A stretch of 64,000 nucleotides of DNA, from contig NC_057861.1 in assembly GCF_019393635.1 (NCBI RefSeq), positions 545,634,711 to 545,698,710 of the forward strand, written 5' to 3'. Origin of the DNA: Dromiciops gliroides. Taxonomy: Eukaryota > Chordata > Mammalia > Microbiotheria > Microbiotheriidae. The notes under the pieces were generated by a model. It searched no databases. It worked only from the letters and a program-made list of their open reading frames with translations, and had not been told where the DNA came from. The translations under genes and the position numbers were made by a program. How positions within the stretch are numbered: position 1 is the stretch's first letter; each line of letters begins with the position of its first letter. This document shows positions 13,301-26,924 of the stretch, in pieces.

Positions 13301-16300
13301 ATCCTCAGACACTTAGCAACTTTATGACCCTGGGCAAGTTACTTAACTTCTGTCTGCTTCTACTTCAATGTAAAATAGGGATCCTCATGTCATCTACCAT
13401 CTCAAGGTTGTTGTGAGGATCAAATGGGATAAGATTTGTCAAGTGCTTAACACAGTGCCTGACACATAGTAGGAGCTTTATAAATTCATGTTCTCTTCTT
13501 CTCCCCCACACTCCTTAATTTGTCCAGGATAGTCCACTTATCAGGTATTTGTAGGGAAAAAAAAACCCTCTTGCTTTTATTTCTCTGTCCTAATAATAAC
13601 AAAAAAGTAATATTTTAGGACTTTATCAGACATTTATAGAATTATGGCCCCTGTATTTGCAGAGTCATCTACAGTAAGGTGATAGAGGTGATTCAGCTGA
13701 AAGATGGAGCAAAATGAGGAGAATCAAAGGGTAGGCAAGGTAAAATAGAAATCCACTGATCACCTCCAGAAAGAGATCTGTAAAAAATTTTTAATTATTA
13801 TAACTATAACTAACCTGGAAAAATTATATATAATTGGATTTATGAAAAATTATGATTATATGAAAAATGATAAGTTTAGAAAAATTATAATTGGGCCGTA
13901 AGTCCTGCCACGGTCGCCATTCAAATGTGGAAATATTTTGTTAACTAGGGATAATTTTGGGGGGACTGATCTATGGAAGAGTAATCTGGGACTTTTGACT
14001 ATTTGGCTATCTGACTGAGTTTAATTTAATATGGGCTGTTTATAAAGTACCACCATGCTGCTCCACTCCCAAAATTGATAAACTAAAGATTTAAAAACCT
14101 CTTAACTAAATAATCAAATCAGAGTTTATTTATGAGATACTATTGAAAATTAAGAATACAGGGAAATAAAATGTACAACCTGACTGCTTTCCTGTGTTCT
14201 CTTTCCACTGTCTCTTTCCCACCTGCTGCGCTTGAACTTCTTGAATACAATAAGGGCCTTAGCCGCCTCCGGCCTCAGGGCATGTTACAGTTTCCCTGGT
14301 CAGCTATTTTCTTCTAACTCCTCTTAATCTTCACTTTCTCCAACCTGTACCCTGTGCTGACTGCTTCTATGCTCTCAGCTGCCTCCTGGTCAGTCTGTTT
14401 TCTGCCGCCTTTGCTCCTAGTCCTGCGTTGCTGTTCATCCCCCCCCCCCCCGCCCCCGTCTCTTCTTTCTAATCTTGTCAGCTGCAGTCTTGACCTCTTC
14501 TCAGCCCTCTGTCTCCTTGTCCGAACCGAACAGCTCCGTCCTTGTCCGAGCCCCCTTCAATCTTGTCTCTCTATCTAGTCCGTCCTCCCCTCTGTCTCAC
14601 TCCCAGGTCTATATATACCTTTTCTTCTCTCCACTCAAATCTCGGGGCTTCCTGCACTCCCACAGACCAAGCTAATCTGCCAGCCAGGGCTGTGGCTGGT
14701 GGTGGGGGGGAGGTGCATGCTCCAGCTTTCACATGCTTCAGCACAGGCTATCCGGGATCTTTCGGATAGCTCCGCTCAGGTCGGAGGGAGCTGGGGGCCT
14801 TTTTTTTTTCCCCAACTGTCTGACCTGGCATCTTGTACGGCCCACGGGGCTTTCTGGCTCAGCTGACCCTGAGGACCTAAGGCTTTCCAATCTCAGCCCA
14901 AAGGTAGGGTCCCCAAATCAAAATAAATTTCCACAGATCCCAAAAGGAAAACTTCCAGGAATATTATAGCCAAATTGCAGAGATCCCAGGTCAAGGAGAA
15001 AATATTACAAGAAGTTAAAAAAAAGGAATTCAAATACTGTGGAACTACAGTCAGGATAACACAAGATTTAGCAGCTTCTACGTTAAAGGACTGGAGGGCA
15101 TGGAATGTGATATTCCAGAGGGCAACGGAACTGGGATTACAACCAAGAATCACCTACCCAATAAAACTAAGTATAATCTTTCAGGGGGAAAAATGGGACT
15201 TCAATGAAAAAGAGGACTTTCAGGCATTTGTGATGAAAAGACCTGAACTGAATGGAAAATTTGACTTTCAAAATATAAGACTCTAGAGAAGCATAAAAAG
15301 GTAGACAGGAAAAAGAAATCATGAGGGATATTAAAACATTAAACTGTTTACATTCCTACATGGGAATATAATACTTCTAACTCATAAGAACTTTCTCTGT
15401 ATTAGGGCAGCTGAAAGGAATATACTTAGACAGAGGGCACAAGTGTGAACTGAATATGAAGGGATGATATCTGTAAAGCATTTTTTTTGTTTATCCTTTT
15501 TTTTTTTTGGTGTGGAGCAGGCAAGGTGGTGTGGCTTATATCTGGGGCCACATTCAGGCTTGGGGCCTTCTGGGTTCAGGGCTGGTTCTTTGTCCACTAT
15601 GTCACCTAGTTGACCCATGATGACATGTTTAAAATAAAGTTAAGGGGTAAGAGGAATATACTGAAAGAAAGGGAAAGGGAGAGGTGGAATGTGTTAAAGT
15701 AGCTCACATAAAAGAAACAAGAAAAAGCTTATGGAATGGAGAGGAAGATGGGGAAGGAGGTATAGGGTGAAAGAAGATAGAAAATAGAGTAAATATCAAG
15801 GGGAGGGAATAGGATGGAGGGTAATACAGTTAGCAATAGTAACTGTGAAAGAAATGATGAGCAGGATGATATCAGAAGGATGTATGAAAAAGGCAAACCA
15901 TCAACAGAGAAAGAACTGATGGTATCTGAATACAGATCGAGTATAATTTTTTTTGTTAGTTCCTCTTCCTAAAGTTATTTTGTCTGTTTTCTTTCACAAC
16001 CTGACTAATGTGAAGATGTTTTGCATAACTGCTTATGTATGACTTATATTGAATTGCTTAATTTCTTAGGGAGGGGTGAGGAGGGAGGGAGGAAGAAAAT
16101 TTAGAACACAAAATTAAAAAAAAATCAATGTGAAAACAAATTTTTTTACATGTAATCAGGAAAATTCTCAATAAATAAATTAAAAAAAGAAAATATATGA
16201 GAATTTTTGTTTAAAAACTTACAGTATGGTTAAGCAGACAAGACCAACAACTATTAAATTCAATGGTCAGTCCAAAAGTACACATAATAGTAATAGTCAC

Positions 16301-19300
16301 TTTGTTTCTGTCAGTGTCTCTCTCTGTCTTCCTGTGCCTCTCATCTCAGTCTCTGTCACTCTCTGTCTCTCTCTCTCTCTGTTTCCGTCTCTGTGTCTCT
16401 GTGTCTCTGTTTCTGTTTCTGTCTCTATCTCTGTCTTTGTCTCTCCCTCCCCCCACCACATGCAAGTGCTCTCCCGATGGCTCACCCTTGCCTTCCCCTC
16501 CCTCTCCTCCTCTCTCTCTTCCCCACCTCCTTCTCCCCTCCTCCTTCCCCTTTCCCCTCTCCCTTCCCCTCTTTCTAATTCTGTCTTTCTCTGTCTCTCT
16601 CTCCATCTAGTACTTTTAAAGCTTGCAAAGAGCTTTATATAGGTTATTTCATTTAATCCTCACAACCTTGGGAGGTATGTGGTATGATTATGCCCACTTT
16701 ACAGATGAGGAAACTGAACCAGGTGGAGCTTAAGTGATTTATCCAAGGTCACAAACCTAGTGTCTGAGGCAGGATTTGAACTCAGAATACCCTTCCTTCA
16801 AATTTAGCATTCTATACACTGTATCACCTAGCTGGCTCTCTACATGATATAGTATGGTGTGGTAAAAAGACTACTGTACTTGAAATCAAAAGGAAATGTG
16901 TTCATATCTCAGTTCTGTCACTTATTAACTGTCATAATTTCCTTGGGCCTCATCTTCCTATTCTGTAAAATGGGAAGGCAGTGCTAGATGGCCTTTCCAG
17001 CTGAAAAATCAGATTTGGATTCATCCCTGTCGTCACTTTCTGTTCCAAATCTATGATCCTACTTGACCAGAGTTCCTTCTAGCACTCAATCCATAATCCC
17101 ATGACCTATGGCATATTGATAGGTTTCAGCATGGGTCCCATATGTCATCATTTCTAGCCAGGGTCAAAAAGCCCCCATCAACCTTGTCCGTGCTCACTGG
17201 GGCCAGGTGTCTGGGTGCTTCCCCACCTTACAATCTCCTTGAGCTTTTAAATTTCTCTTTTCAGCAACAATTACCCAGTGAGAATATTCCTAAAGACTGG
17301 GATACCAAGCCTGTCAAGGTGCTTGTTGGAAAGAACTTCAAGGAGGTTGCCTTCAGCCACAAAAGGAATGCATTTGTAATGTTTTGTAAGTATTGCTCGG
17401 GAAGAATGAGTATATGAGAGTGTAATATCACCTAAAGTATTATCATTCACAAGGCAGCTATCTGGCTCAGGGGAAAGAGATCTGGGCCTGCAGTCAGGAA
17501 AAACCTGAGTTCAAATCCAGCCTCTGACACTTGTAGTTATAAGACCTGGGGCAAGTCATTCAACCTTCTGTTATCCTCAGTTTCCTCAACTGTAAATTGG
17601 ACATAATAATATCACCTACCTCCCAGGTTTGTTATAAGGATGGAATGGGACATTTGAAAAGTGCCTAGGGCAAAGTAAGGACTACCTAAATGTTATTTAA
17701 TAATAACTTGACCTCTGTTTGCCTCAGTTTCCTCAACTGTAAAATGAAGATGATAACAGCACCTACCTAGAAGAGTTGTTGTCAAATGAGATAATATTTG
17801 TAAAGTGTTTTAACAAAGGGCCTGGCACATAGTAGGTGCTATATAAATATTTATTCCCTTATTCCTGAAGAGACTGCATCCAAACCAATGCACTAATAAA
17901 ATTCAGAATAATGCCTCTTAATTACTTGCTATGCTCAAAGCCCTATTTCATAAATAGCTAACAGTCTTTCAAGGAATAAGAGGCTATTTGTCAACATGGA
18001 AGATCCCATGGCATAATGGATACAATGCTAGATTTGGATCCAGGAAGACTGGAGTTAAAAATTGTACTTGTCACAATAGCGATGTCGCTCTGAATATGCC
18101 ACTACTAAAAATCAGAGGCATCTCCCTAAGATTTATCTACCACTTTACAGAGGACTTACATTTTGGCAGAGGAAGTTCCTAAACCTTCCTGATCCCCCTT
18201 AATGCTAGCACCTTCCCCCTGAGATTATCTCCAGTTTATCCAGTATGTATCTCATTCATACATAGCATTTTGCCTGTTATCTCCCTCATTAGACTACAAA
18301 CTCCCTGACAGCAGGGACTGTATTTACCTTTCTTTGTATCCCCAGAAGGTAGCATAGTGCCTGATGCAAAGCAGGATGTAGCCATGAAATATACTTGTCT
18401 GAATGTTATTCCATGGGAACCTTGTATAATACTATTACTCTAGTTCAGAATTCAATGTTAGGTGTGTCCAAGACAGTTAATTAATGCAAATAGCTGAAGG
18501 AGCTTGTTTAGCACTTTTTTCCCCCATTAAAAAGCATAGTCTTGGGGCAGCTAGATGGCGCAGTGGATAGAGCACCGGCCCTGGAGTCAGGAGTACCTGA
18601 GTTCAAATCTGGCCTCAGATACTTAACACTTATTAGCTGTGTGACCCTGGGCAAGTCACTTAATCCCAATTGCCTCACTAAAATAAATAAATTTTTTAAA
18701 AAAAGCATAGTCTTGTGTCATGGACCCCACCAGGACAAGAGCCAAGCTCCAGTGGGGTGATTTGAGTTGTACAACATCACACCTTTGCCAGTCTTCTCTA
18801 ATCTTAGCTTTATACAGCACCTTTAATTGTCCATCCTGATTTCAGCTGGATCTCTGAGGCTGAAATGTGAATTGATATTTTTTTTTGGGAGGCGGGTCCC
18901 AAGGAGAATGCCAATTTCTTCTTTGAAAGCCCCTATATTATTGAGGCTATCTACACAGGAAATTTCACACTGAGAAAATAAAAAGATCCTTGAATGATGA
19001 GGAGTCTTTAAGAATGACAGCCATGGTGCAAGGATTTCTATTAAGGAAGCATTCAGAATTTGGCAGCCAGAGGAGGAAGAAATGGAAGGCATGAAACGCT
19101 GGGATTAGCTATCACGAGAGCCGTGTATGTAGCACATAAAGATTTGTCCTTGGAGCTTGGAAGAACTGGGTTCAAATCCTGCCTCTGACAAATTCTGGCT
19201 ATGTGAACTCGTGCAAGTCATTTAACCTTTAAATACCACCTCCCCCAAACAACTCTCTAGGCCTATAAGTGGCACAAATGCAAACCAACAATGGTAGGAG

Positions 19301-21060
19301 CCTCCTTAACCAAGAATTCCCTATACCAGTGAATTCACAGGTTCTGTCCCTACCCTATGTTTTACATATAAAGAATGTTTAATTATCTGGAAGACAAAGC
19401 AAGGCTGTGCCAGGGGTGAGCTTCATGTGTATGGGGGTGGGGAATGGAAGAAGACATGCTTGGTTCTCCATTTCACTAGTGGATCAGATAAGGTCCAAGT
19501 GATGAAATAATGGAAATCCATAGCCTTTCACATGGAACATTGTGGGCTCCCTCCAATCCCTTTTCTGTCCTGACCAGAAGCCTCAAGTTGTTAGAATGCT
19601 TATTCAGCTCTACTGAAAGTCGTGGTAATGATAAAATACAAAATTGGTATCATTTTCTTTTAAGCAAAGCCATGGTAGAATGGGCTCCCTGGGTAGCTCC
19701 ATTAGGTCCTTCTCTTTCCTGAAACCAGCAGGCAAAGCTTGCTAATGCTTTGGAGGTTTGGTATATCTCTAAGAACAAGTAAATGGAGGTTCATGGGTAA
19801 TAGGGGTTAGTTAAAGAATTACACTAATTCAGAGGCTCTGGGGTTAGACCCAGGGACAGGGCAGCAAGGGAAGGAAGGAAGGGGAAAGAACAGCAGCCAT
19901 TCAAGTTTCCTTTGCCAAGACACTTTCCAAAGCCTTAAGAAATGTCCTTGCCCACACCCCTGGAAATGACTGTGTCTTTTTGCCATGAAGGTGTTTAGAT
20001 GTTGGACTAAATACCAGAAACAATGGCCACTCTGGCATTTCTTCTTGCTGGACATAGCAGTTCTTAGGCAATTTCTTCTGAAAATGTGATTTTAAAAATT
20101 CAAGAGCAAGAAAAACATGATTTTTAAAGTATAATGATGCTCAGGAAGGGAAATGCCAGTGACCTTATTAGCAGTGAGAAAGGGGCTCATGAGTTTTTCA
20201 AAAGTTAGGTTTTTTTCCAAGGTTAAGTTTGTTCCTTTTCCTTGACTATCTTTTCCTATGGTCCTTGTCTTACAGATGCTCCATGGTCTTATGAATGCAA
20301 GTCTTTACTCCCAGTATTAGAGGAGCTAGGCAAGAAATACCAGTACCATGAGTCTGTCACCATCGCAAAAATTGACATCACAGCCAATGACATTCATCAA
20401 ATGTTCCTGGAAAAGTACCCATTCTTCAAATTCTTTCCAGCTAAATCGGATTTGGTGAGGGAATTTTCAGAATCTTCCCTATGATTTCATTCTAGGCTTG
20501 CTTTCTGTCCTTTTCTGAACTGAGTGATAATGATCAATGTTTCAACATTTTGATGGATCCCTGATTTCATTCTAATAATGGCAGGGATTGGAGTTTAGCT
20601 GAAGAGGAGAGGTACTCTGGAGATTCCCTCTCTCACATGGGCGGAACCAACTTCCCCCAGCTCTTCCCTCTCTGTGTCCTGGGTATGATTTTTCCCTTGG
20701 TGTGGGATAAGAAAGAGGATTTTAATCTGCTGGAGAAAGAGCAAGGGGGGTGGGCAACTTTCCCCAACCACTCAAGGGCTAAGAGAAAGTTTTCTAAGAG
20801 AAAGTTTCTCTTTCCCAAGCCTCCTTCTCAACCTAACAATATTGCATTACTGAATCAGTTTGGGATCTCATCCAGATTCCCTTAGGTTTCTCTGCTTTGA
20901 GGGAACTAAATAACAATGAATCAGTAATATCTCATTTATTACTCTCAGTTCCTCAACTGGGGAAACTCCATCCTAGATTTGGAAACTTTTCCCTTTGTCT
21001 TTCTAGGCATTCTCAGGGTGAGTAACTTCTTGCTATACTTCTGTTACTCCTCCCAAGGTG

Positions 21061-21118
<58 letters not shown>

Positions 21119-24100
21119 TCTCTCTGTCTCTCTCTCAGTGAACCATATCTTACAGAAACTAGCCTCTTTTTGAGAAGACTTGACCAATACAAAAAGCAAA
21201 CAGACAACAAAACAATAGAGAATGGGAAATAGGTTCAGCAACAGAATGATCCTGAAAATGACTGGGGAGATAAAAGTTTCATCATTTCTGATCTTTGCAG
21301 TAAGGGAACAGGTATTGTGGGTTTTTTTTAATTGACTCAGCATTCACTTATGTATAATTTCTATTTCTAGTTGGGTTTGACACCTCTTCATTAGAGGATC
21401 TCTGTGGTTCCTTTTAGCCCTAAAGATGAGATTCCATGATCCTGCCTGCTTCCAAGCCCAGTACTCCCTCCATTGAACCCCACTGCCTCTCAGTTATAAA
21501 CTAGTACCCCCCCCCAAATACTTATTTTGTGCTGATATGGGGCGACTGTAGGGATTTGGGTGTAAGCCCAAAGCACAGTGTATGGTCCCTTCCTCCCAGG
21601 AACCCAGCGTTTAGCTCACGGGTATCAAGCACTTAGCCAGGGGTTCACATGGGGTCCACAATACTTACAAGTACTTCCAGAATCAGATTAAAATGTAACT
21701 GGGTTGGATAAAGCACCGGCCCTAGATTCAGGAAGACCTGAGTTCAAATCCGGCCTCAGACTCTTGACACTTACTAGCTGTGTGACCCTGGGCAAGTCAT
21801 TTAACCCTCATTGCCCTACCACAAAAACTGTAATTGGGAAATATTTAACAAGATAAATTAAAATATAATAAAACACAGATAACATCCATATGTGGTTTCT
21901 TAAATCATTGTTTGACACTACTGGTTTAGCTGAGGAGACAAGACTAGTACATGAAAACAATTAGGAAACAAAGTGTTACGCAATGCAGTATGTCGATTTC
22001 AGAAAAAGGAGAGATCAGTGTGAACTGGAGTGGTGGGTATACAAACGGCCTTCACAGAGGAGATACTTGGATGGGGAGTTGAAGGATGGATAGGATTTAA
22101 ATGGATGGGGGTGGGGGTGGGGGTGAGGATGGGCCCTTCCGAGCAGGTTAAAATACTAGAGCCAAGGAAAAGGAAGGCGAACCAGTGGGGTATTCGGGAA
22201 TCTGATGTAATTGGAGAGCAAGGCTGCTTGCTGGGAAAGAGTGGGAATTAAAAGGACCTTGAATGCCAGGTGGAGGCATTTAGAAATTATCCCAGGGGCA
22301 ATAGTCATTTCAGGAAGATTTTAAAAGCCACATACTGGAAGAAACAAAAGCGACTCAGGAAAGACCTGATTCAAATCCTTACTCTGATTCTCATTAGCTG
22401 TGTGACTATGCACAAGTCACTTAACCTTCCTGACTGTCAGTTCTCTTACCTGTGAAATGGGAATAATACTAGTTGTAGCAAATGAGAAAAGAAAAAGAAA
22501 AGGTATGCAAAAGGCTTTGAAAACTTTCAAGCATGATATATACAAAGTATCCCAAAAGTCTTAGGACATGGTGCAGCTAGGTGGCACAGTGGATAGAGCA
22601 CCAGCCCTGGAGTCAGGAGGACATGAGTTCAAATCCGACCTCAGACCCTTAACACTTACTAGCTGCATGACCCTGGGCAAGTCACTTAACCCCACTTGCC
22701 TCACCAAAAAAAACCAAAAAAGGTCTTAGGACATGTAAAAGCTTTAGTAACTTCAGAAGTATAAATACTATAAACTTAGAAAAAATATCAGTTGAAAATT
22801 TAATTATTTACATTTCTTCTCTCCTAACTTAAATTTTTTTTTTCAGTGAGGCAATTGGGGTTAAGTGACTTTCCCAGGGACAGATAGCTAGTAAGTGTTA
22901 AGTGTCTGAGGCCGGATTTGAACTCAGGTACTCCTGACTCCAGGGCCGGTGCTCTATCCACTGCGCCACCTACCTGCCCCTCTCCTTACTTACTTTTGTG
23001 AATTTTGAATAATAAATTTTTAATTTTGACAAGGTGAAACACTCTTTCATTATGTTTTGCGTGTTCAACAGTTTCTGGATGATGCTTTCTTAGACCATTG
23101 GATTGATAGTAGGAGCCCTCTTACTTGGCCACCTGGATCATTTAATCTATCTGCAATAGACTTTTTCTGGTGGGGGTCATGTCAAAACTGTCATGTATGC
23201 AATAAAACCTCATTCTCTGAATGATCTTAAGGCTAGGGAAAGAAATGCAATCCTTTGAGTCACTGAGCAGGAGCTGATGTTCTTTAAAAGTTTGAAAATT
23301 GACAAGAGCAATGTGTAGCATGGAATGGTAGTTATTTCAAATTTTAATAAGAGATATATCAACATTAAAAATTTTTAAATAATGACTCTTTCAAATGATT
23401 TTTATAAGTTTATAGGATTTATACTTCTGAAGTTATTTGGGGGCGGTGAGGCAGCAAGGGTTAAGTGACTTGCCCAAGGTCACACAGCTAGTAAGTGTCA
23501 AGTGTCTGAGGTCACATTTGAACTCAGGTCCTCCTGAATCGAGGGCCAGCGCTCTATCCATTGCACCACCTAGCTGCCCATACTTCTGAAGTTATTAAAG
23601 CTTAAGACTTCAGTAACAACATATCAGTTATTACCACACATGGAATCCTTGTGCCAAGGAATATGGCATCTTGGAAAGGAACTGGATTTGGATTTGGAGT
23701 CAGGAGATAGTGTTTCAGATTCTGACCCAGCTTTTTACCAGCTATGTGACCTTAGACAAATTGCTTGACTTTTCTGGGCCTCAGTTCCCTTTTTTTTTTA
23801 GGCAATTGGGGTTGAGTGACTTGCCTAGGGTCACACAGCTAGTAAGTGTTAAGTGTCTGAGGCTGGATTTGAACTCAGGTCCTCCTGAATACTCTATCCA
23901 CTGCACCCTCTAGCTGCCCCCTCAGTTCCCTCTTTTGATGAAATGATATTTAAAGCCTTTTCCAACTCTTACCTCCCTGTGAGACTTAGGCAGCCACAGT
24001 TTGCTTTCCTTCCATAATTGCAAGAGAATTTGAACCACTGTCTTGTGTTTTGCCTTTCTTTCTTCCTAGGTTGTACCATATAATGGTGAATATACCCTGG

Positions 24101-24368
24101 ATGCCTTTATTGACTTTGTGGAAAAAGAAATCAAGTCCCAAATGGAATCAGAGGAGGTAAAGACTGTCTCAGTTTATCCTTAATTATGATGCCCAATTTA
24201 GGGACATCAGGAACTAGGTAATTAAAACACACTAGGATAGACCTCCAGTTAGTATGATGGTCTCTTCCTGCTTAAAATCAAGGACTGGTTTAGGTTTAAG
24301 CAGGGGAATGGACTAGGTAAAGACAAGAGGTGGTCTTATCCAGCTCAAGGATTTAGGATGTTATACTT

Positions 24369-24405
<37 letters not shown>

Positions 24406-26881
24406 TGCACACACACATATCTGTGTGTGTTTGTATGTATGTGTATGTATATATGCTATACTATGCTTTTTAGGTATATACATCTATCTATATTCATCTT
24501 TTGTCCTGACCTGTTGAAAATAAGACAAAAGGAAAAAACAAAACTCGCCTAGTGATGATACTAGATCCAAATCTCTGTCTTGGGATCAGGAAAGACATAG
24601 GGAGCTTTCTCCTCCTCCTCCTCCTCCTCCTCCTCCTCCTCCTCCTCCTCCTCCTCCTCCTCCTCCTCCTCCTCCTTCTCCTCTTCCTCCCAACTCTTAG
24701 ATCAAATGACAGTACCTTTAAAGCAAGCTTCTGGAGAGCACTGCTCAAATCTCTCCTCTCCTATGTATTTAGGAAGAAAGCTCTTGTAGTTGTTCTCCTG
24801 TTGAAGTCAACCAGATGACCTTAAGAGTGATAGTATGTTCTGGTATTGGTGTCAGAAAAATCTAGGTTTGAAACCTGCAACAGACACTTACTAGCTAAGT
24901 GACCCTGAGCAAGTCACTTAATTTCTTTAATCCTCAGTTTCTTTATCTCTCAAAGACCTAATTTTTTTTTTTTTTGGCGGGGTAATGAGGGTTAAGTGAC
25001 TTGTCCAGAGTCACACAGCTAATAAGTGTCAAGTGTCTGAGGTCGGATTTGAACTCAGGTCCTAAATTCAGGGCTGGTGCTTTATCCACTGCGCCACCTA
25101 GCTGCCCCAAGTTTCTTTATCTCTAAAATAGAGTTACAGCAAGTGATCACCAGGATAATATACTATGACCACGTGGGATTTATACCAGCAATGCAAGGCT
25201 GGTTCAACATTAGAAAAACTATCAACATAATCAATCATATCAATAACAAAACTAACCAAAATCATATGATTATTTCAATAAATGCAGAGAAAGCTTTTGA
25301 CACAATACAACACACTATTAAAAACACTAGAGAGCATAGGAATAGGTGGAACTTTCCTTAAAATAATAAGCAGTATCTACCTAAAACCATCAGCAAACAT
25401 TATAAGTAATGGGGATAAGTTAGAGGCATTCCCAATAAGATCAGGGGTAAAATAGGAATGCCCATTATCACCTCTATTATTTAACATTGTATTAGAAATG
25501 TTAGCTACAGGGCAGCTAGGTGGTGCAGTGGATAGAGCACCGGCCCTGGATTCAGGAGGACCTGAGTTCAAATCCGGCCTCAGACACTTGACACTTACTA
25601 GCTGTGTGACCCTGGGCAAGTCACTTAACCCCAATTGCCTCACCAAAAAAAAAAAAAAGAAATGTTAGCTACAGCAATAAGAGAAGAAAAAGGAATTAGA
25701 ATAGGCAAGGAGGAAACAAAACTTTCACTCTTTGCAGATGATATGATGGTATACTTAGAGAATCCTAAAGAATCAACTAAAAAACTACTTGAAACAATTA
25801 ACAACTTTAGCAAAATTGAAGGATAGAAAATAAACCCACATAAATCATCAGTATTTCTATATATAATCAATAAAGCTCAGCAGCAAGAGATAGAAAGAGA
25901 AATTCCATTTAAAGCAACAGTAGAGGGGGCAGCTAGGTGGTGCAGTGGATAAAGCATCAGCCTTGGATTCAGGAGGACATGAGTTCAAATCTGGCCTCAA
26001 ACACTTGACACTTACTAGCTGTGTGACCCTGGGCAAGTCACTTAACCCTCATTGCCCTGTACCAATAAAAATAAATAAATAAACAAACAAACAAACAAAT
26101 AAATAACGCTAGACAATATGAAATACTTGAGCATATACCTTCCAAGACAAACCTAGGAATTCTATGAACACAATTACAAAACACTTTTGATACAAATAAA
26201 ATCAGATCTGTGTAATTGGATAAAATATCAATTGCTCATGGATAGGCTGAGCTAATATAATAAAAATAATAATTCTACTTAAATTAATTTACTTATTCAG
26301 TGCTATACCAATCAGACTACCTAAAATTATTTTATAGAGTTAGAAAAAATAATAACAAAAAAATTCATCCAGATAGCTGCCTTTTGGATATAGATATGTG
26401 ATGGTTTCTCTTTAAAAAGGGTGGGATCAGGCTTGCATCTGAAAGAAAGTTTTGTCTTGCTTGTAATTCTTGCTGTGCTTTGGAACATTTGAAGCAATAA
26501 CTATTGATTCTTATCCAGTCCTACCATTGTCCATTTTTGCAGAGAAGCTAAAATTTCAGTCACCTCTCTTGACCTGATTCTTCTCCTGCAATATGTTAAT
26601 GGGCTCAAACTTTTGTAATTGGTCCAACTTATATTTTGCTTGTGTTGGACTTCTGAAAACCATATAGATTACCGGAAGTTTTCCTTCTTCAGGGGCTCTG
26701 TATCTCCTTAGATTTTTATTGCTCTCAAGCTTCTCTAATAAAGGTTTAAATTAAAGAGATTTTTTTTTCTGCTGCTTTGACTCCTATCATTTTAACTTTT
26801 TGACTCTTAATTTCAATTGCTAATTAATGGAATCTAGAATTTCTCATATGTTTGCCTAAATAAATCTATCATTTCTAATAC

Positions 26882-26924
<43 letters not shown>

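Larger units (their letters stand above)
22543..23620 (+). mobile_element. Tc1/mariner DNA transposon relic, broken by three SINEs
   Basis: Left arm: caaagtatcccaaaagtctt, then (after a SINE) taacttcagaagtataaat and actataaactta (22750-22780). The right arm near 23405-23605 carries the reverse complement of the same block. Between them, about 23070-23290, a worn frame reads [20 protein letters not shown] and [10 protein letters not shown], like the end of a Tc1/mariner (DD34D/E) transposase catalytic core. SINEs sit at 22571-22722, 22834-22979 and 23438-23579. Confidence 0.75.
25139..26360 (+). mobile_element. L1 ORF2 (reverse transcriptase) fragment with two nested SINEs
   Basis: A worn frame reads [36 protein letters not shown] and later [16 protein letters not shown], i.e. 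the L1 reverse transcriptase palm with its FADD catalytic motif. Stops and gaps make it inactive. SINEs at 25511-25657 and 25926-26106 split it. Confidence 0.9.

Noticed and set aside
14354-14969. Several frames of 66-78 codons
   Set aside because: Overlapping frames in a CT/GC-rich suspected LTR; none resembles a known protein.
16226-16642. Ser/Leu-rich frame of 138 codons
   Set aside because: Caused by the CT-rich tract; no domain.
24494-24818. Poly-Arg and poly-Leu frames
   Set aside because: Products of the (CTC)n trinucleotide repeat.
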